Positions 51,101 through 60,740 are shown, counted from the first letter of the stretch. The stretch is DNA of 64,000 bases from Ampullaceana balthica (GCA_944989445.1 CALYLW010000138.1:1-64000); one strand, 5' to 3'. Numbers and translations: made by a program. The notes: a model not told the origin generated them from the sequence alone.

Positions 51101-53636
51101 TTAGTAGTAAGCATGAAATAATAAAGTTCAAGGACGAACGAGCAAATGAACTAAAACTAGAGCCTCAGTCAGAGTTCAGAGCCGAGTCACTAATTCATTT
51201 ACATAAATCATACTCGCAAGGACGTTCCATTTCGCATAATATAATATATCACATAATTTAACATTATATTGATATTTCTTATATCCCGATACGATTCTGA
51301 TTAATCGTCTCATCACTAATTAACGCACAACATGTATATAAAGAAATTTCAAGCGCATGTTAATATTTTGCCGCCATATTGGTTTTCGTTTTAACTCGAT
51401 CATCGGTTATCTCGACGTGGTGGTCGAGTGGCAGCGCACTGGACTGTCGTGCCGATGGTCACGGGTTCGAATCCGTGTGAAGGCAAGGGTTTGTTCCCGG
51501 GGCCTAGGGCGTCCCTGAGTCACCCCGCTCCGAATGGGTACCTAACACTACATGTAGTTAGGCGGCTGGGTAATGCGTGGAACCCACAAAGCCGTGGCAT
51601 GTGAATGCTGCATCACTTGCCAACAGATCATCTGTCATGGTCTGTGGACGCAACTATCTTCTGCATAGAAGGAGCGTCTGTATAGATAAGATAAGAAGAT
51701 GCCATTTTTCATACCCCAACGCCGTCGACTTAACCGGTTTCGACTGTAGATGGCATATTTAACAATGGCCTTTTATTGACTTTCATGTTGTTTCCTTTCA
51801 TCTGTGCAGACTCCCCTGTTCCAGTCAACTCCATTGATTTTTCTCCATTTGGACAACCTTATTTTCTGGTATGTAAATCTAATATTGAATGATCTTTCCT
51901 AGACATAAGTGTTACATAAAACATTTCATCTTTCTTACAGGCTCCACCATTTTCTATAATATCCATAATAAAAGAAGAGCAAAAACTTATTCTGGATGTG
52001 AACCGACTGCAAATCTCATGTTATTTTTTTTAAGCATTAAAATAAATATGCTATAGTTATAGTTACCATTTTACATTTGATAATTCATTTAAAAATACAA
52101 TAAAAGACCAGTTTGACAACACCTTAATCCCTCAGGAACCAAATATCAATGATCTAAAGTTTGCAAACTTAAGAAAGAAACGAATTCATTATGTGTATTC
52201 TTTTTCATAATTTCTATAACCTGCTGCATCAAAATTCATCCGAAAATACAGATATTCAGTTTAAATATTTTACATTATTGGTTTGCCTCTTTCTTTTTCC
52301 AGGCTGGTTGCCAGAATGGAACTTTATATTTATTCAACACTAAAATGGGTGAGAGTAAAATTCATTTAAAAAAATTAAATGTACACTTTCAGTTTTAAAA
52401 AAATGGAGAATTAATATTGTAACTCATAAGAATGTGATATGCATTTATTTTTGTAAGTATCATTTTGTAGATTTTGTACTGTTATATTTTAAATTTAATT
52501 TGTAAGTCATTTTTTCTAATGCCTGCAGAAAAACCAGTGGCAGCATGGCGTGACTTTATATCAGGGGAGACAATTCTCAACGTTCGATGGTCTCAGAGCA
52601 GACCTGCTGTATTTTTTGTTTTGGACAGCAGCTCAGCAGTTTTTACTTTTGATCTGGTAGAGAATGGACTCGCTCCCGTCAAAATGGACAGAATTACTGT
52701 TGCTAAGTAAATTCCATTCAAATTTACATATTCGAAATTGTTTTAAATTTCAATAAATATCGTGAAATTCTCCAAAAATGCCCTCGACATAGAGAGTAAT
52801 TGTTTATTTCCAAAAAATAGGACTTTATGTAACTAACCTAGTAACATTGTTTTTTAATTTTTTTTAATGATTTTAAATAGTTGATTATCAGTTTATGTAA
52901 TTCTAGTTAGGAAGTTATGATATAATTTTATGGAATTAAAAAATATATAAACAAATTAAGAAATGATGCAATATAAACTAAAATTGAAACATTAATTTTT
53001 CAGAGCCACTTGTTTAGAGCTTGGTGGGGATCCAAATCTCATTACGCCTGGTGCCTCAAGGCCTGCACACATGGTAATCAGTTTTTCTTATGATTGACTT
53101 TATTTTGACTTAAGATGTTCACCCAGGTTCAGCTGTTAGTTACCACTTGATGCTTGGTGCAAAATTAAAACATAATATAAACAAATTATGTAATGAGTGT
53201 ATAATGGGTGTCCGAGAATTATAAAAAATTAATACCCATTCTGCTTTGAGATCACAAGCTCAATATGATATTTTATGGCTATATGTAAAATCGAAGTCCT
53301 CTTGTTGATATATTCTTTTTTGAAGGTGTTATTACTTGTAGATGATTCTGGGTTGAGTTGATATTATTTAATATAGCAGTTGCTTTGATGATCACGAAAT
53401 GGATTTAGAAATAGATATCTGGAACAAAAATAGTTGTGTTAATGGTAAAGTTTTTCAGCTGATATTTCGTTTTCCTTCTCTTTCCTTGATATTCTTATCT
53501 TAGACTTAATTTCTTTTATTTGCAGGTTCTAGCCCTGGCTAGTGGTGACATTGAAGTTCTATCACTGAATGAAGAAATGAGACAACCCCAACCTTTAGAA
53601 GAGGAATTCCTGGCATGTTATGTGGACAGATTTTGA
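26788..53636 (+). CDS. DYNC2I1: DYNC2I1 (WDR60), cytoplasmic dynein-2 intermediate chain 1, 32 mapped exons
   Basis: Dynein-2 intermediate chain, part of the motor for retrograde intraflagellar transport in cilia. Exons: 26788-26841, 27499-27547, 27683-27765, 27972-28037, 28858-28914, 29316-29482, 29724-29985, 30316-30471, 30689-30820, 32847-32948, 33087-33134, 35040-35129, 35658-35803, 35926-36158, 36874-36971, 37168-37294, 37821-37906, 38326-38373, 39754-39830, 40319-40394, 41062-41170, 41543-41615, 42251-42276, 43422-43486, 46334-46452, 46601-46688, 46827-46893, 51810-51868, 52303-52348, 52529-52706, 53004-53073, 53526-53636 (TGA). All junctions are GT/AG and every phase agrees, giving 1,055 codons plus the first exon; the vertebrate protein is about 1,066 residues. 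Identity rests on the RRPKDDTW start, the acidic YDDDFED patch, INFYSAKQR, DLPPVKEYELYIRSFG, ERDIQTDEIE and the C-terminal WD repeats. The start exon is unresolved, and exon 10 could begin at 30,692. Confidence 0.93.
30901..30992 (+). mobile_element. Short LINE C-terminal fragment in DYNC2I1 intron 10
   Basis: One plus-strand frame reads RAAQDRDKWREIVSSSRW and then a stop, the kind of sequence found at the extreme C-terminus of several non-LTR retrotransposon ORFs. Nothing upstream is preserved. Confidence 0.4.
31190..31300. repeat. Two-copy local repeat before the 40-bp minisatellite
   Basis: AGAGCATTGATGATTG followed by CCCTTAAGGATTGATAGAAC is present twice, about 50 bp apart, immediately upstream of the minisatellite. 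Confidence 0.75.
31307..32717. repeat. 40-bp minisatellite, about 35 copies, in DYNC2I1 intron 10
   Basis: The unit is CATCAAAGTTTGCTGCAATC followed by ATCTCAGCCACAACATTTAC, repeated for 1.4 kb with few substitutions (CAATTATC, CAACTCAGC, CAAATTTTG and similar). Because 40 is not a multiple of three and the unit lacks plus-strand stops in any frame, all three plus frames stay open across the whole array (484, 504 and 532 codons with flanks). None joins exon 11 in its correct frame and there is no splice support, so I treat these as non-coding. Confidence 0.95.
33135..35039. other. DYNC2I1 intron 12, nothing recognised
   Basis: A 1.9-kb AT-rich intron. I see no coding segment, tandem repeat or transposon end in it. 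Confidence 0.6.
35040..37294 (+). CDS. DYNC2I1: DYNC2I1 exons 13-17: conserved central linker
   Basis: About 230 residues. It contains EEVLRALDEENNRL, INFYSAKQR, RFEDLSKLIELD, the strongly conserved LPPVKEYELYIRSFG block and RDIQTDEIESLSKWTQHP, then a link into the propeller (FQLGILNFLK). This is the best-conserved part outside the WD repeats and was the main anchor for the orthology call. Exon 15 (35926-36158) ends at the first copy of a tandemly repeated donor site. Confidence 0.9.
36145..36466. repeat. 36-bp minisatellite, nine copies, copying the exon 15 donor
   Basis: Units begin AACAGCTGTGGGAGGTAATC at 36145 and every 36 bp to 36433. The first unit overlaps the end of exon 15, so each copy contains the last 14 nt of exon and the GTAATC donor. 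Reading on past the first donor meets TAA within the same unit, so any later donor would give a truncated protein. Confidence 0.95.
37821..53636 (+). CDS. DYNC2I1: DYNC2I1 exons 18-33: C-terminal WD40 propeller
   Basis: About 430 residues of WD-type repeats. Recognisable blades include LSIICVWNLSQP (exon 20), CFSPTKASLVFGGM then YDGSVALWDIREG (exons 21-22), LSFQLASIEERAVVNLW (exon 25), DLGLAPGGKIKL (exon 26), HFYVATDAGVVVHG (exons 27-28), SIDFSPFGQPYFLAGCQNG (exons 29-30) and VRWSQSRPAVFFVLDS (exon 31). In dynein-2 this propeller binds the heavy chain DYNC2H1. Exons 24 (26 nt) and 30 (46 nt) are very small. The intron between exons 28 and 29 is 4.9 kb and almost wholly transposon. Confidence 0.9.
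38094..38192. repeat. Two-copy repeat of about 50 bp, DYNC2I1 intron 18
   Basis: TTTAGTGTGACATGCAACTG and the following CAACAAATGGGTTCAATG are repeated directly. Confidence 0.85.
38540..39165 (-). mobile_element. L2/CR1-like LINE 3' fragment, split by a SINE
   Basis: The minus strand from 39,160 to about 38,930 encodes SLFCAPKQWNSLPIQI and then a FKTALKTHLLKL block, the usual C-terminal residues of L2/CR1-like ORFs. Beyond the SINE the 3' end reads TGTAAAGCGCAGTGATTCTA, a typical L2-type 3' region. It lies in the intron between exons 19 and 20. Confidence 0.6.
38709..38914 (-). mobile_element. tRNA-derived SINE with 11-bp target-site duplication
   Basis: Minus-strand head GGGCTGCGGTGGTCTAGCGG resembles an A box (TGGTCTAGCGGTAGC). 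CACGGGTTCTATTTTC further on is a degenerate B box. The tail is GGGGTTATTATTATT. The 11-bp sequence ATCCTAATTAA flanks both sides (38698-38708 and 38915-38925), showing a retroposition into the LINE fragment. Confidence 0.8.
39840..39955. repeat. Three-copy imperfect repeat next to the exon 20 donor
   Basis: AGAGCCTGCTTGGTTAGTG and variants recur three times at about 42-bp spacing, starting within 25 bp of the exon 20 donor. Confidence 0.8.
40036..40102. repeat. 21-bp repeat, three copies
   Basis: TTACCTGCTGATAACTTCC recurs with single-base changes. Confidence 0.8.
40455..40885 (-). mobile_element. Non-LTR retrotransposon C-terminal fragment in DYNC2I1 intron 21
   Basis: The minus strand encodes LLYGYECWTIDKEIKKRLEA, then WFPRRMMRISRTENKTNAEV and RKSQRKFLGYIFRKNGI. 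This order (YG-E-W, W-RRM-RISW-type, LGHI-R-type) is the C-terminal region after the RT domain in many non-LTR elements. It is interrupted and truncated on both sides. Confidence 0.7.
41919..41998. repeat. 37-bp direct duplication in intron 23
   Basis: ATTAACAGATGTTAACTGG and the following ACTACTTATAATAATAAC appear twice in direct succession. Confidence 0.85.
42290..42430. mobile_element. L2-like 3' remnant with an 18-bp perfect hairpin
   Basis: CTCACTGCGCTTTACA at about 42,329 matches the 3' motif of the LINE fragment at 38,590 (CACTGCGCTTTACA). It is followed at 42,360-42,402 by AACTTGACAAAAGAGGAA, a 7-nt loop and the exact reverse complement. Confidence 0.45.
43255..43406. repeat. 38-bp repeat, four copies, in intron 24
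   Basis: GTTCATGTAAGTATAGTTGA begins at 43255, 43293, 43331 and 43369. The copies end 15 bp before the exon 25 acceptor. Confidence 0.9.
44325..46182. mobile_element. Candidate hAT-like non-autonomous element, DYNC2I1 intron 25
   Basis: The left end GGGCTGTC is followed by repeated CCCGGGTACCCG. The right end carries CGGGTACCCGGGTACCCGTA and ends ACAGCC. The ends form an inverted GGCTGT/ACAGCC pair next to GGGTACCC runs. Internal segments around 45,010-45,080 and 45,600-45,660 repeat each other. I did not find a clear target-site duplication or an intact transposase. Confidence 0.5.
48199..50531 (-). mobile_element. hAT transposon nested in the pogo-like element
   Basis: The ends are CAGTGGTTCCTAACC and, reversed, CAGGGGTTCCTAACC, with an exact 8-bp target-site duplication ACTTAGAG (48191-48198 and 50532-50539). 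Minus-strand frames from 49,908 to 48,887 encode successive parts of a hAT transposase: LREHLEKAHPSN (zinc-finger end), FSMQLDESTDVAQCSEIVVF (first catalytic Asp region) and VATHCILHRQALACKTLP followed by VRWLSRGRILSR. This is the ZBED5/FAM200/SCAND3-like group. Frames overlap with shifts, and the C-terminal part is broken, so the gene looks inactive, though less decayed than the hAT at 23 kb. Confidence 0.85.
51417..51700 (+). mobile_element. tRNA-derived SINE with a LINE-matching tail
   Basis: The head TGGTGGTCGAGTGGCAGCGC (A box) and GGTTCGAATCC (B box) give a complete RNA polymerase III promoter. The body contains CACCCCGCTCCGAATGGGTA and CTACATGTAGTTAGGCGGC. The 3' end reads GGACGCAACTATCTTCTGC then ATAGAAGGAGCGTCTGT followed by GATAAGATAAG, which matches the 3' end of the LINE at 19,953-22,990 (33 of 36 positions). 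Confidence 0.85.
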
Positions 53637-53727
53637 TTATAACCTCAGCTGTTTGCATTTTTTCATAGTGTTTTTAAACAAATTCAGTTAACTTGTTGTG
53701 AGGCAAACTTGTGTCATTCCAAGTGTT

Positions 53728-53733
53728 AATAAA
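53728..53733 (+). terminator. Candidate polyadenylation signal of DYNC2I1
   Basis: AATAAA occurs 92 bp after the DYNC2I1 stop codon, within GTGTTAATAAACGGG. It is the first canonical hexamer after the stop. Confidence 0.55.
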
Positions 53734-53739
53734 CGGGAC

Positions 53740-55560
53740 TCTACTTTTTGGGGATGGAATTTAGTAACTTCATTTTTAGTTAAAAAAATTTAAGTACTTC
53801 ATTAAAAAAATTCTCTTCCTTTTATTTAATTACCAATTTTTGTTGGTTCGGAATTTGTTTTTATTATTTTTTTATTCCAAAAAATACTGACTAGAAATCT
53901 ACTTTCGGATTGAAATGAAATCCATTTGAAATTTTTTATCTGTTATAATACAAATTTCAAACTATTTTCATTAAAGAGTAAATTCAATGTTATTTTTTAA
54001 AACATATTTATTGCTATGGAAATCTCAGACCTAAGACTAATATATTTGAAATACATCTGTGATATCATTATTGTAATTGTAGTATGTATATGTTTGTGTT
54101 AAGAGACCAAGTGAATTTACATTTGAGAATCTAAAAATAATCCGTCCAAATTTTCTGTCTTACCTTGTTATTTTGAGGCTCTAAGATAAGGGTTATAATA
54201 AACCTAAAGAAATATTTCTGTCTTACTTTTGAACAAAAAATTTTCAATTGTGCACATTTAGAATAAATTAGGGAGATTCACAATTCTTTGAATTTTAAAG
54301 ACATTTTTTTTAAAAAATATATATGAATTTTTATAAAAGACATGTAAAACAATAGGTGTACATATTTTTTTTCCTATTTGCATTAAAACATTTTAAATGA
54401 AATATTAAATACATTTTTTAAATGACCTTTCAAGCAGGGTATTTTAATTATTTTTAAGCACATGAGAAAAACAAAATCAATATTAAGAAGAGGTTTGCCA
54501 TAGGTGTTTCTTCTTACAGAAAAAAATTCTTTTTTTATAGAATGCTGTATTTTTGTTAAACTTTTCCATCCTATATTATTAGCTCTATTAAATTGAATTA
54601 TATAAAAATAAAACTAAGATAATTTAAAAGATTTTTTGTTTGTTAATATATATCATGTATTTTTGTTTGTTAAATAAGTTAATAACAAAATGTATTTATT
54701 TGTTTCAAAATTGTAAAAAATCTTTAAAAGTTAACCTGATAAGATTTGTTGGTTCCAACCCCTTAGTATTAATGGGTAAATGTTGTATCTTGCTTATGCT
54801 AGATTATCAAGGGATAGCAAACTGTTGGGGTAGACAACCCTTAGCTATTGCTGTCTGCTATATTTATCACAAATATATGTTTCTTTCTTTCAGTTTGACA
54901 TAATTTATTCTTGAATTTAAATTTAATAAAAATATAATTTATAAATCTCTACCCACCCCACCTTACCTAGACCCCAATACCCTTTTTTCACTTGGAGCCT
55001 TTGGTGGCTGTCCTTAATATCTGCCCAAAACACCATCCCAATCAAAGGATGGTTAAAATCAAGCAATGACTACATTTTACTTATAGAAAATAGTATCCAT
55101 GGACATTCTACTTAAAACACATACTTTCGTTGAAAGTTAAGGTTGTGTTCTCTGAGTTCTTTTCCAAGTTCTGGACCCTGAATGAACTACACATTATTGA
55201 AAAATGTATAGTACACATTTATAGGACTAAAAGTCTTAGTTTAGATGTGTCTACTTAATTCTACAAATTTTATCAAGTTCTTTATTGCTTAACACACATT
55301 TCAGACAAAAAATAATATAAACTGTTTAAAGTGTGTGTTTGAGGTTTGTCACATCGTTGTACCATTTTCCTAATGTTTATTTATGAACTACCAGGTGAGC
55401 TACTTGTGTAGAAGTCAGGTTATGCAAATGACATTGACATGAAACATGCATATTGACACCATACACCACAAACCAACAAAGAAAAGTTATAAATACCTAA
55501 AGATCCAACTTTAACTCTCTACTTCTAAAAATAAACTCCTTCCTCAAAACCCATTTAGTC
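53740..55560. other. Intergenic AT-rich sequence, no gene recognised
   Basis: Between the DYNC2I1 3' end and a retrotransposon fragment. It is strongly A/T-rich with no tandem array or transposon end that I can support. Confidence 0.5.
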
Positions 55561-55569
55561 AAGTTAACC

Positions 55570-55665
55570 TTATAAGTGATACCAGAACACAACACAACAA
55601 TGTATCAAGAAATGAAAGAGCAGACAAACTAGCGAAAAAAGGAGCTTCTAATAAAGGCAACCATG
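55570..55665 (+). mobile_element. Retrotransposon RNase H fragment
   Basis: A plus-strand frame reads NVSRNERADKLAKKGAS, the conserved GNERAD-LAK-GA block near the end of RNase H domains in I/Jockey-type elements. The rest of the domain is missing. Confidence 0.55.
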
Positions 55666-55689
55666 TTTACGTCAAGTTGTTTTCATCCC

Positions 55690-56470
55690 TATGTCGGAGT
55701 ATTGTATTGGATTGCTGTTGTGTTTAGTTTCTAAGTTAGAATTTAATGCCTATGTATTATAAATTCTTTACACTCTTTGTTATTCTATCATGTAGTGTTT
55801 CAAGGTTTAGTGATTTAGCTAACGGTGTTACTCTTGTTAATTGTAAATATGTGTAACTTTTGTCAGTTGTGAATATTCACCAGGAAGATTCATTAATTTA
55901 ATTAATTTAAATTTTTAAATTATTTCATTAGTATGTAGATTCCATGGCAATTTTAAAAATTTATTTTTACTCCTTAGTTTTGATTAGCTGTTTTCCTAGA
56001 AAGAATTAGTTTTATTTTTACCATGAATGGAGTAGTTTGCTTCTTTTTTTTCTTCTTTTTAATTTTTTTTTAATAGGCTCTTAACAGTTGACACTTTTCT
56101 AGGTAAAAACAATACTTTTCTTTTGGTTGTAAAATTTCTTTAACTTATTCTGACTTAATTCTTCAAAAGATTATACAATCACCATCAAATAATCCAACTT
56201 TTGTTCCTGATGAGATGCTGTTGGGTAAATCATTTATTAAATTAGTTAGAGGGCCTAGGACAGCTCTTTGTGAGGCTCCTGAGTTTGCAATCATTAATGC
56301 TATTTTAGACCCATTAATGATCAGCTACATTTTGTTTTCTATCTATTAAGTAATTTAGGAAATCTAGAATCCACTGATATAAGTGACCAATAAAGCTGCT
56401 AAGGACCAAGGATTTAAGTTTTTGAGTAAACTAGAATTGTGACCTTTTTAAAATGCTTTGAGTTTGAGAA
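55690..56470 (-). mobile_element. Degenerate second copy of the CR1/Jockey-like LINE
   Basis: The order of short matches follows the LINE at 20-22 kb: TAGTGTTTCAAGGTTTAGTG, CTTAACAGTTGACACTTTTC, GTTGGGTAAATCATTTAT and CTCCTGAGTT. Many indels and substitutions separate them, so no frame survives. Confidence 0.7.
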
Positions 56471-56699
56471 ATATATTAATATTATTGATATATAAGACTA
56501 TAAAAAAAAACTAACCCAAATGCCATTGCGTTATTTCAACAAACATCTAATTTAATGTAAATGAAATAGTAGCTTTCAGGAGCACATAACCCCTTCCCTG
56601 CCAGGCCTCTTCTACCAATGTAATAAAGGAGTCAGAGTGCAACTGCAATGTGGTTATAGAAAAAGAAATCTGTTTAAGTTTAATTGCTTTCGTTTTAGC

Positions 56700-56820
56700 C
56701 AAGAGGCCACTGCATCTGGTTGATGACCAAAGAAGTGTCCCTTTTACCCCCATACTCATCAAGAGGCCACTGCATCTGGTTGATGACCAAAGAAGTGTCC
56801 CTTTTACCCCCCATACTCAT
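56700..56820. repeat. 60-bp direct duplication
   Basis: AAGAGGCCACTGCATCTGG through CCCTTTTACCCC is present twice in succession, with one extra C in the second copy. Confidence 0.9.
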
Positions 56821-56824
56821 ACGG

Positions 56825-57035
56825 ATACTCTATCTTCCCGTCTGGAATTCGAACGTGGAATGGGCATGGGTTGCCTGATCAAACCAGGAAAACCAACACT
56901 CTGTCTACATTTAAAACTCTAATTAAAATGCAAGACTATACATTATGCATGAATTATGGATTTAAGGCTAGGACGCCATTGGCAATAATCTTCAGTATAA
57001 GTATAGAAAGTGCGTCTGTAACAGATAGGATAATT
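56825..57035 (+). mobile_element. Degenerate SINE-like fragment
   Basis: GGAATTCGAACGTGGAATGG resembles a decayed B box region. The 3' part (GCAATAATCTTCAGTATAAG ... GTGCGTCTGTAACAGATAGG) matches the shared LINE/SINE 3' end. The head is not clear. Confidence 0.4.
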
Positions 57036-57956
57036 TTAAAATAACGATGCTCATATTTCGTATATTAAATTTTATTTCTATGACTATGTCTTAGAAATTT
57101 AATTAGTAGTAAATTTAAGGAGTCAAGATTTTTTCCAATAAACTTGCTGTGTGAAATGTCTTTTTATAAAGGGGCCGTCCATAAATGACGTCACGCACCT
57201 AGGAGGCGGGAGGGGTCACACTTTTGTGATGAGCGTAGAGGGGGAGGGAGGGGGGTTGAAGAAATTTGACGTCATATCCAAAAGGGTAAATTAAAATAAA
57301 ACTTCCACTGAAATATTTGGTCACTTACAATTTATTTAATGATTTTGTTTTTAAATCAGTGCTTCTCAAAGTACCGGTCGGTAGGCCATCAGACGCAGGT
57401 CGGCGTAAGTTATCAAGAAATGAAAATTAAATCTAATTATAATCCTTAAGTTTGAGAACTCATGAGAATGTATGAAAGTGTTACCCTGCGTCGTTTGATG
57501 TTGACATCAAATCATTTGTGATGTCACCGCCGCTCCGTTTGGTTCTCTCACGGCAATAGTCGACGAACTTTTTTGCCCGTTACCCCAAAATATACAAGTT
57601 TCTGTGTGCGTTACCCCCCCCCAGACTCGAGGTCCTGCTCACATGACTCGGGGATTAGGGGGAGCGTCGTTAGCACCCCCCCCCCGAAAATGCAACTGGT
57701 GAGTTTTACAAGCATGACAAGTGTATAAAAATGATCTGAATAGGATTATGCATAGTTATTTTAAGTCAAAACGACACGGAATATCATTTTTTTTTGGGGG
57801 GGGATCTATTTGATACAATTATAAACGTTTTAAGTTTGATATAATTGTTCGATTGGTTTTTGGTCAAACGCCAAGAGTTCCCTTTTTACCCCAAATGAGA
57901 TAATTTACCGCTGTTCACAGACCCCTCGGTTAAACCGCCCGATAGCACGTATTTTT

Positions 57957-58503
57957 AAATCCCTTATATTAACTTCGCGGCCGTCTCTGCCTGTCGTCAT
58001 CTCATCATCTCATGGGCGGGCGGGCGGAAAAACAAAAGTCGAAAATGATCCACTTCCCGTGATTCGATCGAGATGAAATTTGGCACACTGACCCGTCTGA
58101 CCTAACAATGCATCGTATCAAAATTTCAGATCGATCGAACGTACCGTAATTAAATTAATGCATTTTTAGTTTATCCTTATATGAGGTATGTAATTCAAAT
58201 TCACGGTTTGTTATTGTTTTTTTCCCACGTGAAAGTTTGAGTTGACGCTTTGAGGCGACCCGTCGAAGCGACGGGGTGCTTTTGTTTACATTTTACGTGT
58301 CACGCTGAGCTCGGTCAAGCGAATCGGTGACCAGACTTTTCCCCTCTCCACCCTCCCACCCCCCCTCCCCCCCTAGGGTTATGAAGCAAACTTGAGTTAA
58401 GACAGATTCAGTCTGTAAATGTTTGAAAATAATCAATACTGTTAGTTATGTCTCATATATAAGGGATTTATAGTCTAAAACTTTGTTTTTACGGGTTTGT
58501 TTT
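57957..58503 (+). mobile_element. AAATCCCTTATAT-family element, copy b
   Basis: It has the same termini as copy a (3334-3880) and is closely similar throughout. The (TC)n run is absent: the corresponding segment reads GTCGTCATCTCATCATCTC. It is followed after three bases by copy c in the same orientation. Confidence 0.8.
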
Positions 58504-58506
58504 ATT

Positions 58507-58963
58507 AAATCCCTTATATTAACTTCGCGGCCGTCTCATCTCATCATCTCATGGGCTGGGCGGGCGGAAAAACAAAAGTCAAAAATGACCCACTTCCAGT
58601 GATCCGATCGAGCTGAAATTTGGCACACGGACCCATCTCACCTAACAATGCATCGTATTAAAATTTCAGATCGATCGATTGTACCGTAATTAAATTAATG
58701 CATTTTTAGTTTTTCCTTATATAACGTATGTAATTCAAATTCACGGTTTGTTATTGTTTTTTTCCCACGTGAGTTTGAGTTGACGCTTAGACGTCGACCG
58801 TCGTGCCGACACCCCCTCACGTCCCATCCCCCGTTAAAAGACAGGGGACATCACTCGGTGTCAGTCTGTAAATATTTGTGGCGTTGGAAAATAATACTTA
58901 TAATTATGACTCAAATATAAGGGATTTAGGGTAGAAAACTTTGTTTTTACGGGTTTGTTTTTT
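58507..58963 (+). mobile_element. AAATCCCTTATAT-family element, copy c
   Basis: A tandem neighbour of copy b. It is shorter, with a deletion and divergence in the second half (GTCGACCGTCGTGCCGACAC), but both ends are kept. Confidence 0.75.
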
Positions 58964-59039
58964 CATTAGTTTATAAATTCCACAAGAGAGAATGCAACAA
59001 TTTAAACACGCCTCCTCGTCCATAAAAAAAACACAAAAA

Positions 59040-59310
59040 AACTCGTGAGCTTCGGAGTAAAAAGTTATGGTAATTTTGGATATTTTAATAATGTCATAGT
59101 ATTTTTCAGTCTTCAAATTGCAGTATTACTGTATTTTGCGACGCACAAGATGACACCCTACTTTCCTGCACAGATGTGGGGGTTCGTACAGTACTCCCCA
59201 TATTCCTCTTCCAGCGCATACCAAATATTTTTTAGAAAACATGAGATTTGATATCAATGTGGTAATTTTAGATAAAATGCCTTTGATGTGCATATCCATA
59301 GCAGAAAAAC
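59040..59310. mobile_element. Dispersed repeat, paralogue of 17.63-17.87 kb
   Basis: It shares GACGCACAAGATGACACCC, CCATATTCCTCTTCCAGCGC and AACATGAGATTTGATATCAA with the earlier copy. It has no recognisable coding capacity. Confidence 0.6.
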
Positions 59311-59429
59311 TGTCATTATAAGATCGAAATCAATGTGAGGAATCGTCTTGTATCTATATATTCTTAGTTTATCAACAATGAAATGATCCTTGTAATATCA
59401 ATAGTCACATAGTCAGTTTCTTACTGGGA

Positions 59430-60738
59430 TCTATGGCATCCGTCCATCCTCATGGGATGATGGCGTTTCCTCCTGCTCATCTACCCCCCTTCCCCTTTCT
59501 CCTGGCCATTTTCTCCTCGTTCCTGGCTGTAAGGGAAGCTTCCGCGACTTGAATGCCCTCGCGTAATTTTGCCCGCCAGGAGGTGCGCTCCTCAGTAATG
59601 GTCTCCCACGTTTTATGGTCAATCTGCGCCAGAGTCATGTCTTTCTTGCAGACATCCTTGAAGCGCAAGCAGGGGCGTCCTCTCTTCCGCATACCAGTTG
59701 CAAGCTCGCCGTAAAGCAGTGCTCTTGGAATGCGCTCCGAACTCATCCTGCGGACATGTCCCAACCACAGCAGGCGCCTCTCACTCAGGCTTGAGTGCAT
59801 GCTCAGCATATGACTCCTTCTGAGTACCTCGACATTCGTGATCTTGTCCTGCCACTTGATATGCAGAATCCTGCGCAAGCATCGTAAGTGGAAGCTGTTG
59901 AGTTGCTTTGTTTGTTTGGCATAGGTCGTCCAGCACTCGCTGCCATAGAGGAGTGTGCTGAGCACGCAGACCTGGTAAACAGTGATTTTCGTCCTATCAG
60001 GGAGCTGTGCATTGTTCCACACTCTTTGATTCAACCTAGCCATTAATGATGCAGCTTTGCCGATTCTGGTTTCAATTTCCTTTTCCAGGGAGAGTGTGCT
60101 TGTGATGTTACTGCCAAGGTAGGTAAAACTCCTCGACGACATCCAAGGTGTTTCCCTCAATGGAGATTGCTGGTAAGCAGTCTGTTCCTTGTCTCATAAT
60201 GTTGGTCTTTTTGAGGCTTATCGTTAGACCAAAATCCTTGCATGCCTCTGAGAACTTATTGACCAAAAGTTGGAGACCTATCTCTGAATGTGAGGTAAGG
60301 GCTGCGTCATCCGCGAAGAGCAACTCTCTAATTAAAACATTTTCCACTTTTCTCTTCGCACGGAGACGGCTGATGTTGTATAGATTTCCATCCGTCCTGG
60401 TATGGATGTTTACACCCTCGAAGCAGTCCTCGAAAGCATGACGCAGTAGCATCGAGAAAAAGATACCGAAGAGTGTTGGAGCCAGTACACAGCCCTGTTT
60501 GACTCCGCTACAAACTGGGAGGCACCATCGAAGAGCACTGTGCAGTGCATATTGGTGTGGAAGGACTCGATGATGGAGAGAAGCCGCGGCGGACATCCTA
60601 TTTTTTCCAATATACGTAGCAGATCCTTGCGGCTGACCAGGTCGAATGCCTTTGTTAGATCTATGAAGGCAACGAAGAAGGGCTTTCTGTTGCTCCCGAC
60701 ATTTCTGGGATACATCGCTATATAAATTATCAATTTAA

Positions 60739-60740
<2 letters not shown>
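59430..60740 (-). mobile_element. Non-LTR retrotransposon, 5'-truncated, RT to C-terminus
   Basis: The minus strand encodes FVAFIDLTKAFDLVSRKDLL (catalytic Asp region), CSGVKQGCVLAPTLFGIFF, LLFADDAALTSH (catalytic FADD), LTISLKKTNIM, YLGSNI, LLYGSECWT, LLWLGHVRRM and RKRGRPCLRFKD, in the expected order. It ends at a stop after KMARRKGKGG. Two frame changes, near 60,160 and 60,500, break it; the longest open stretch is 227 codons. It differs clearly from the RTE-like copies at 1-11 kb and from the LINE at 20-22 kb, so this is a third family. The clade is uncertain. Confidence 0.85.

Larger units (their letters stand above)
47232..51746. mobile_element. pogo/Tigger-like TIR element with nested insertions
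   Basis: The left end is TACAGTCGAACCCACTTAAC and the right end reversed reads TACAGTCGAAACCGGTTAAG. CAGTCGAA-type ends with TA on both sides (47230-47231 and 51747-51748), followed by GGTTAACTCG or GGTTATCTCG words, are typical of pogo/Tigger transposons. No transposase frame of this family is visible. Internal parts at 47.57-47.75 and 50.58-50.73 kb resemble each other. A hAT element and a SINE are inserted inside. Confidence 0.7.

Noticed and set aside
51417..51487. Functional tRNA gene
   Set aside because: The A and B boxes are good, but the sequence runs on into a SINE body and a LINE-type tail, and I cannot fold a proper acceptor stem.
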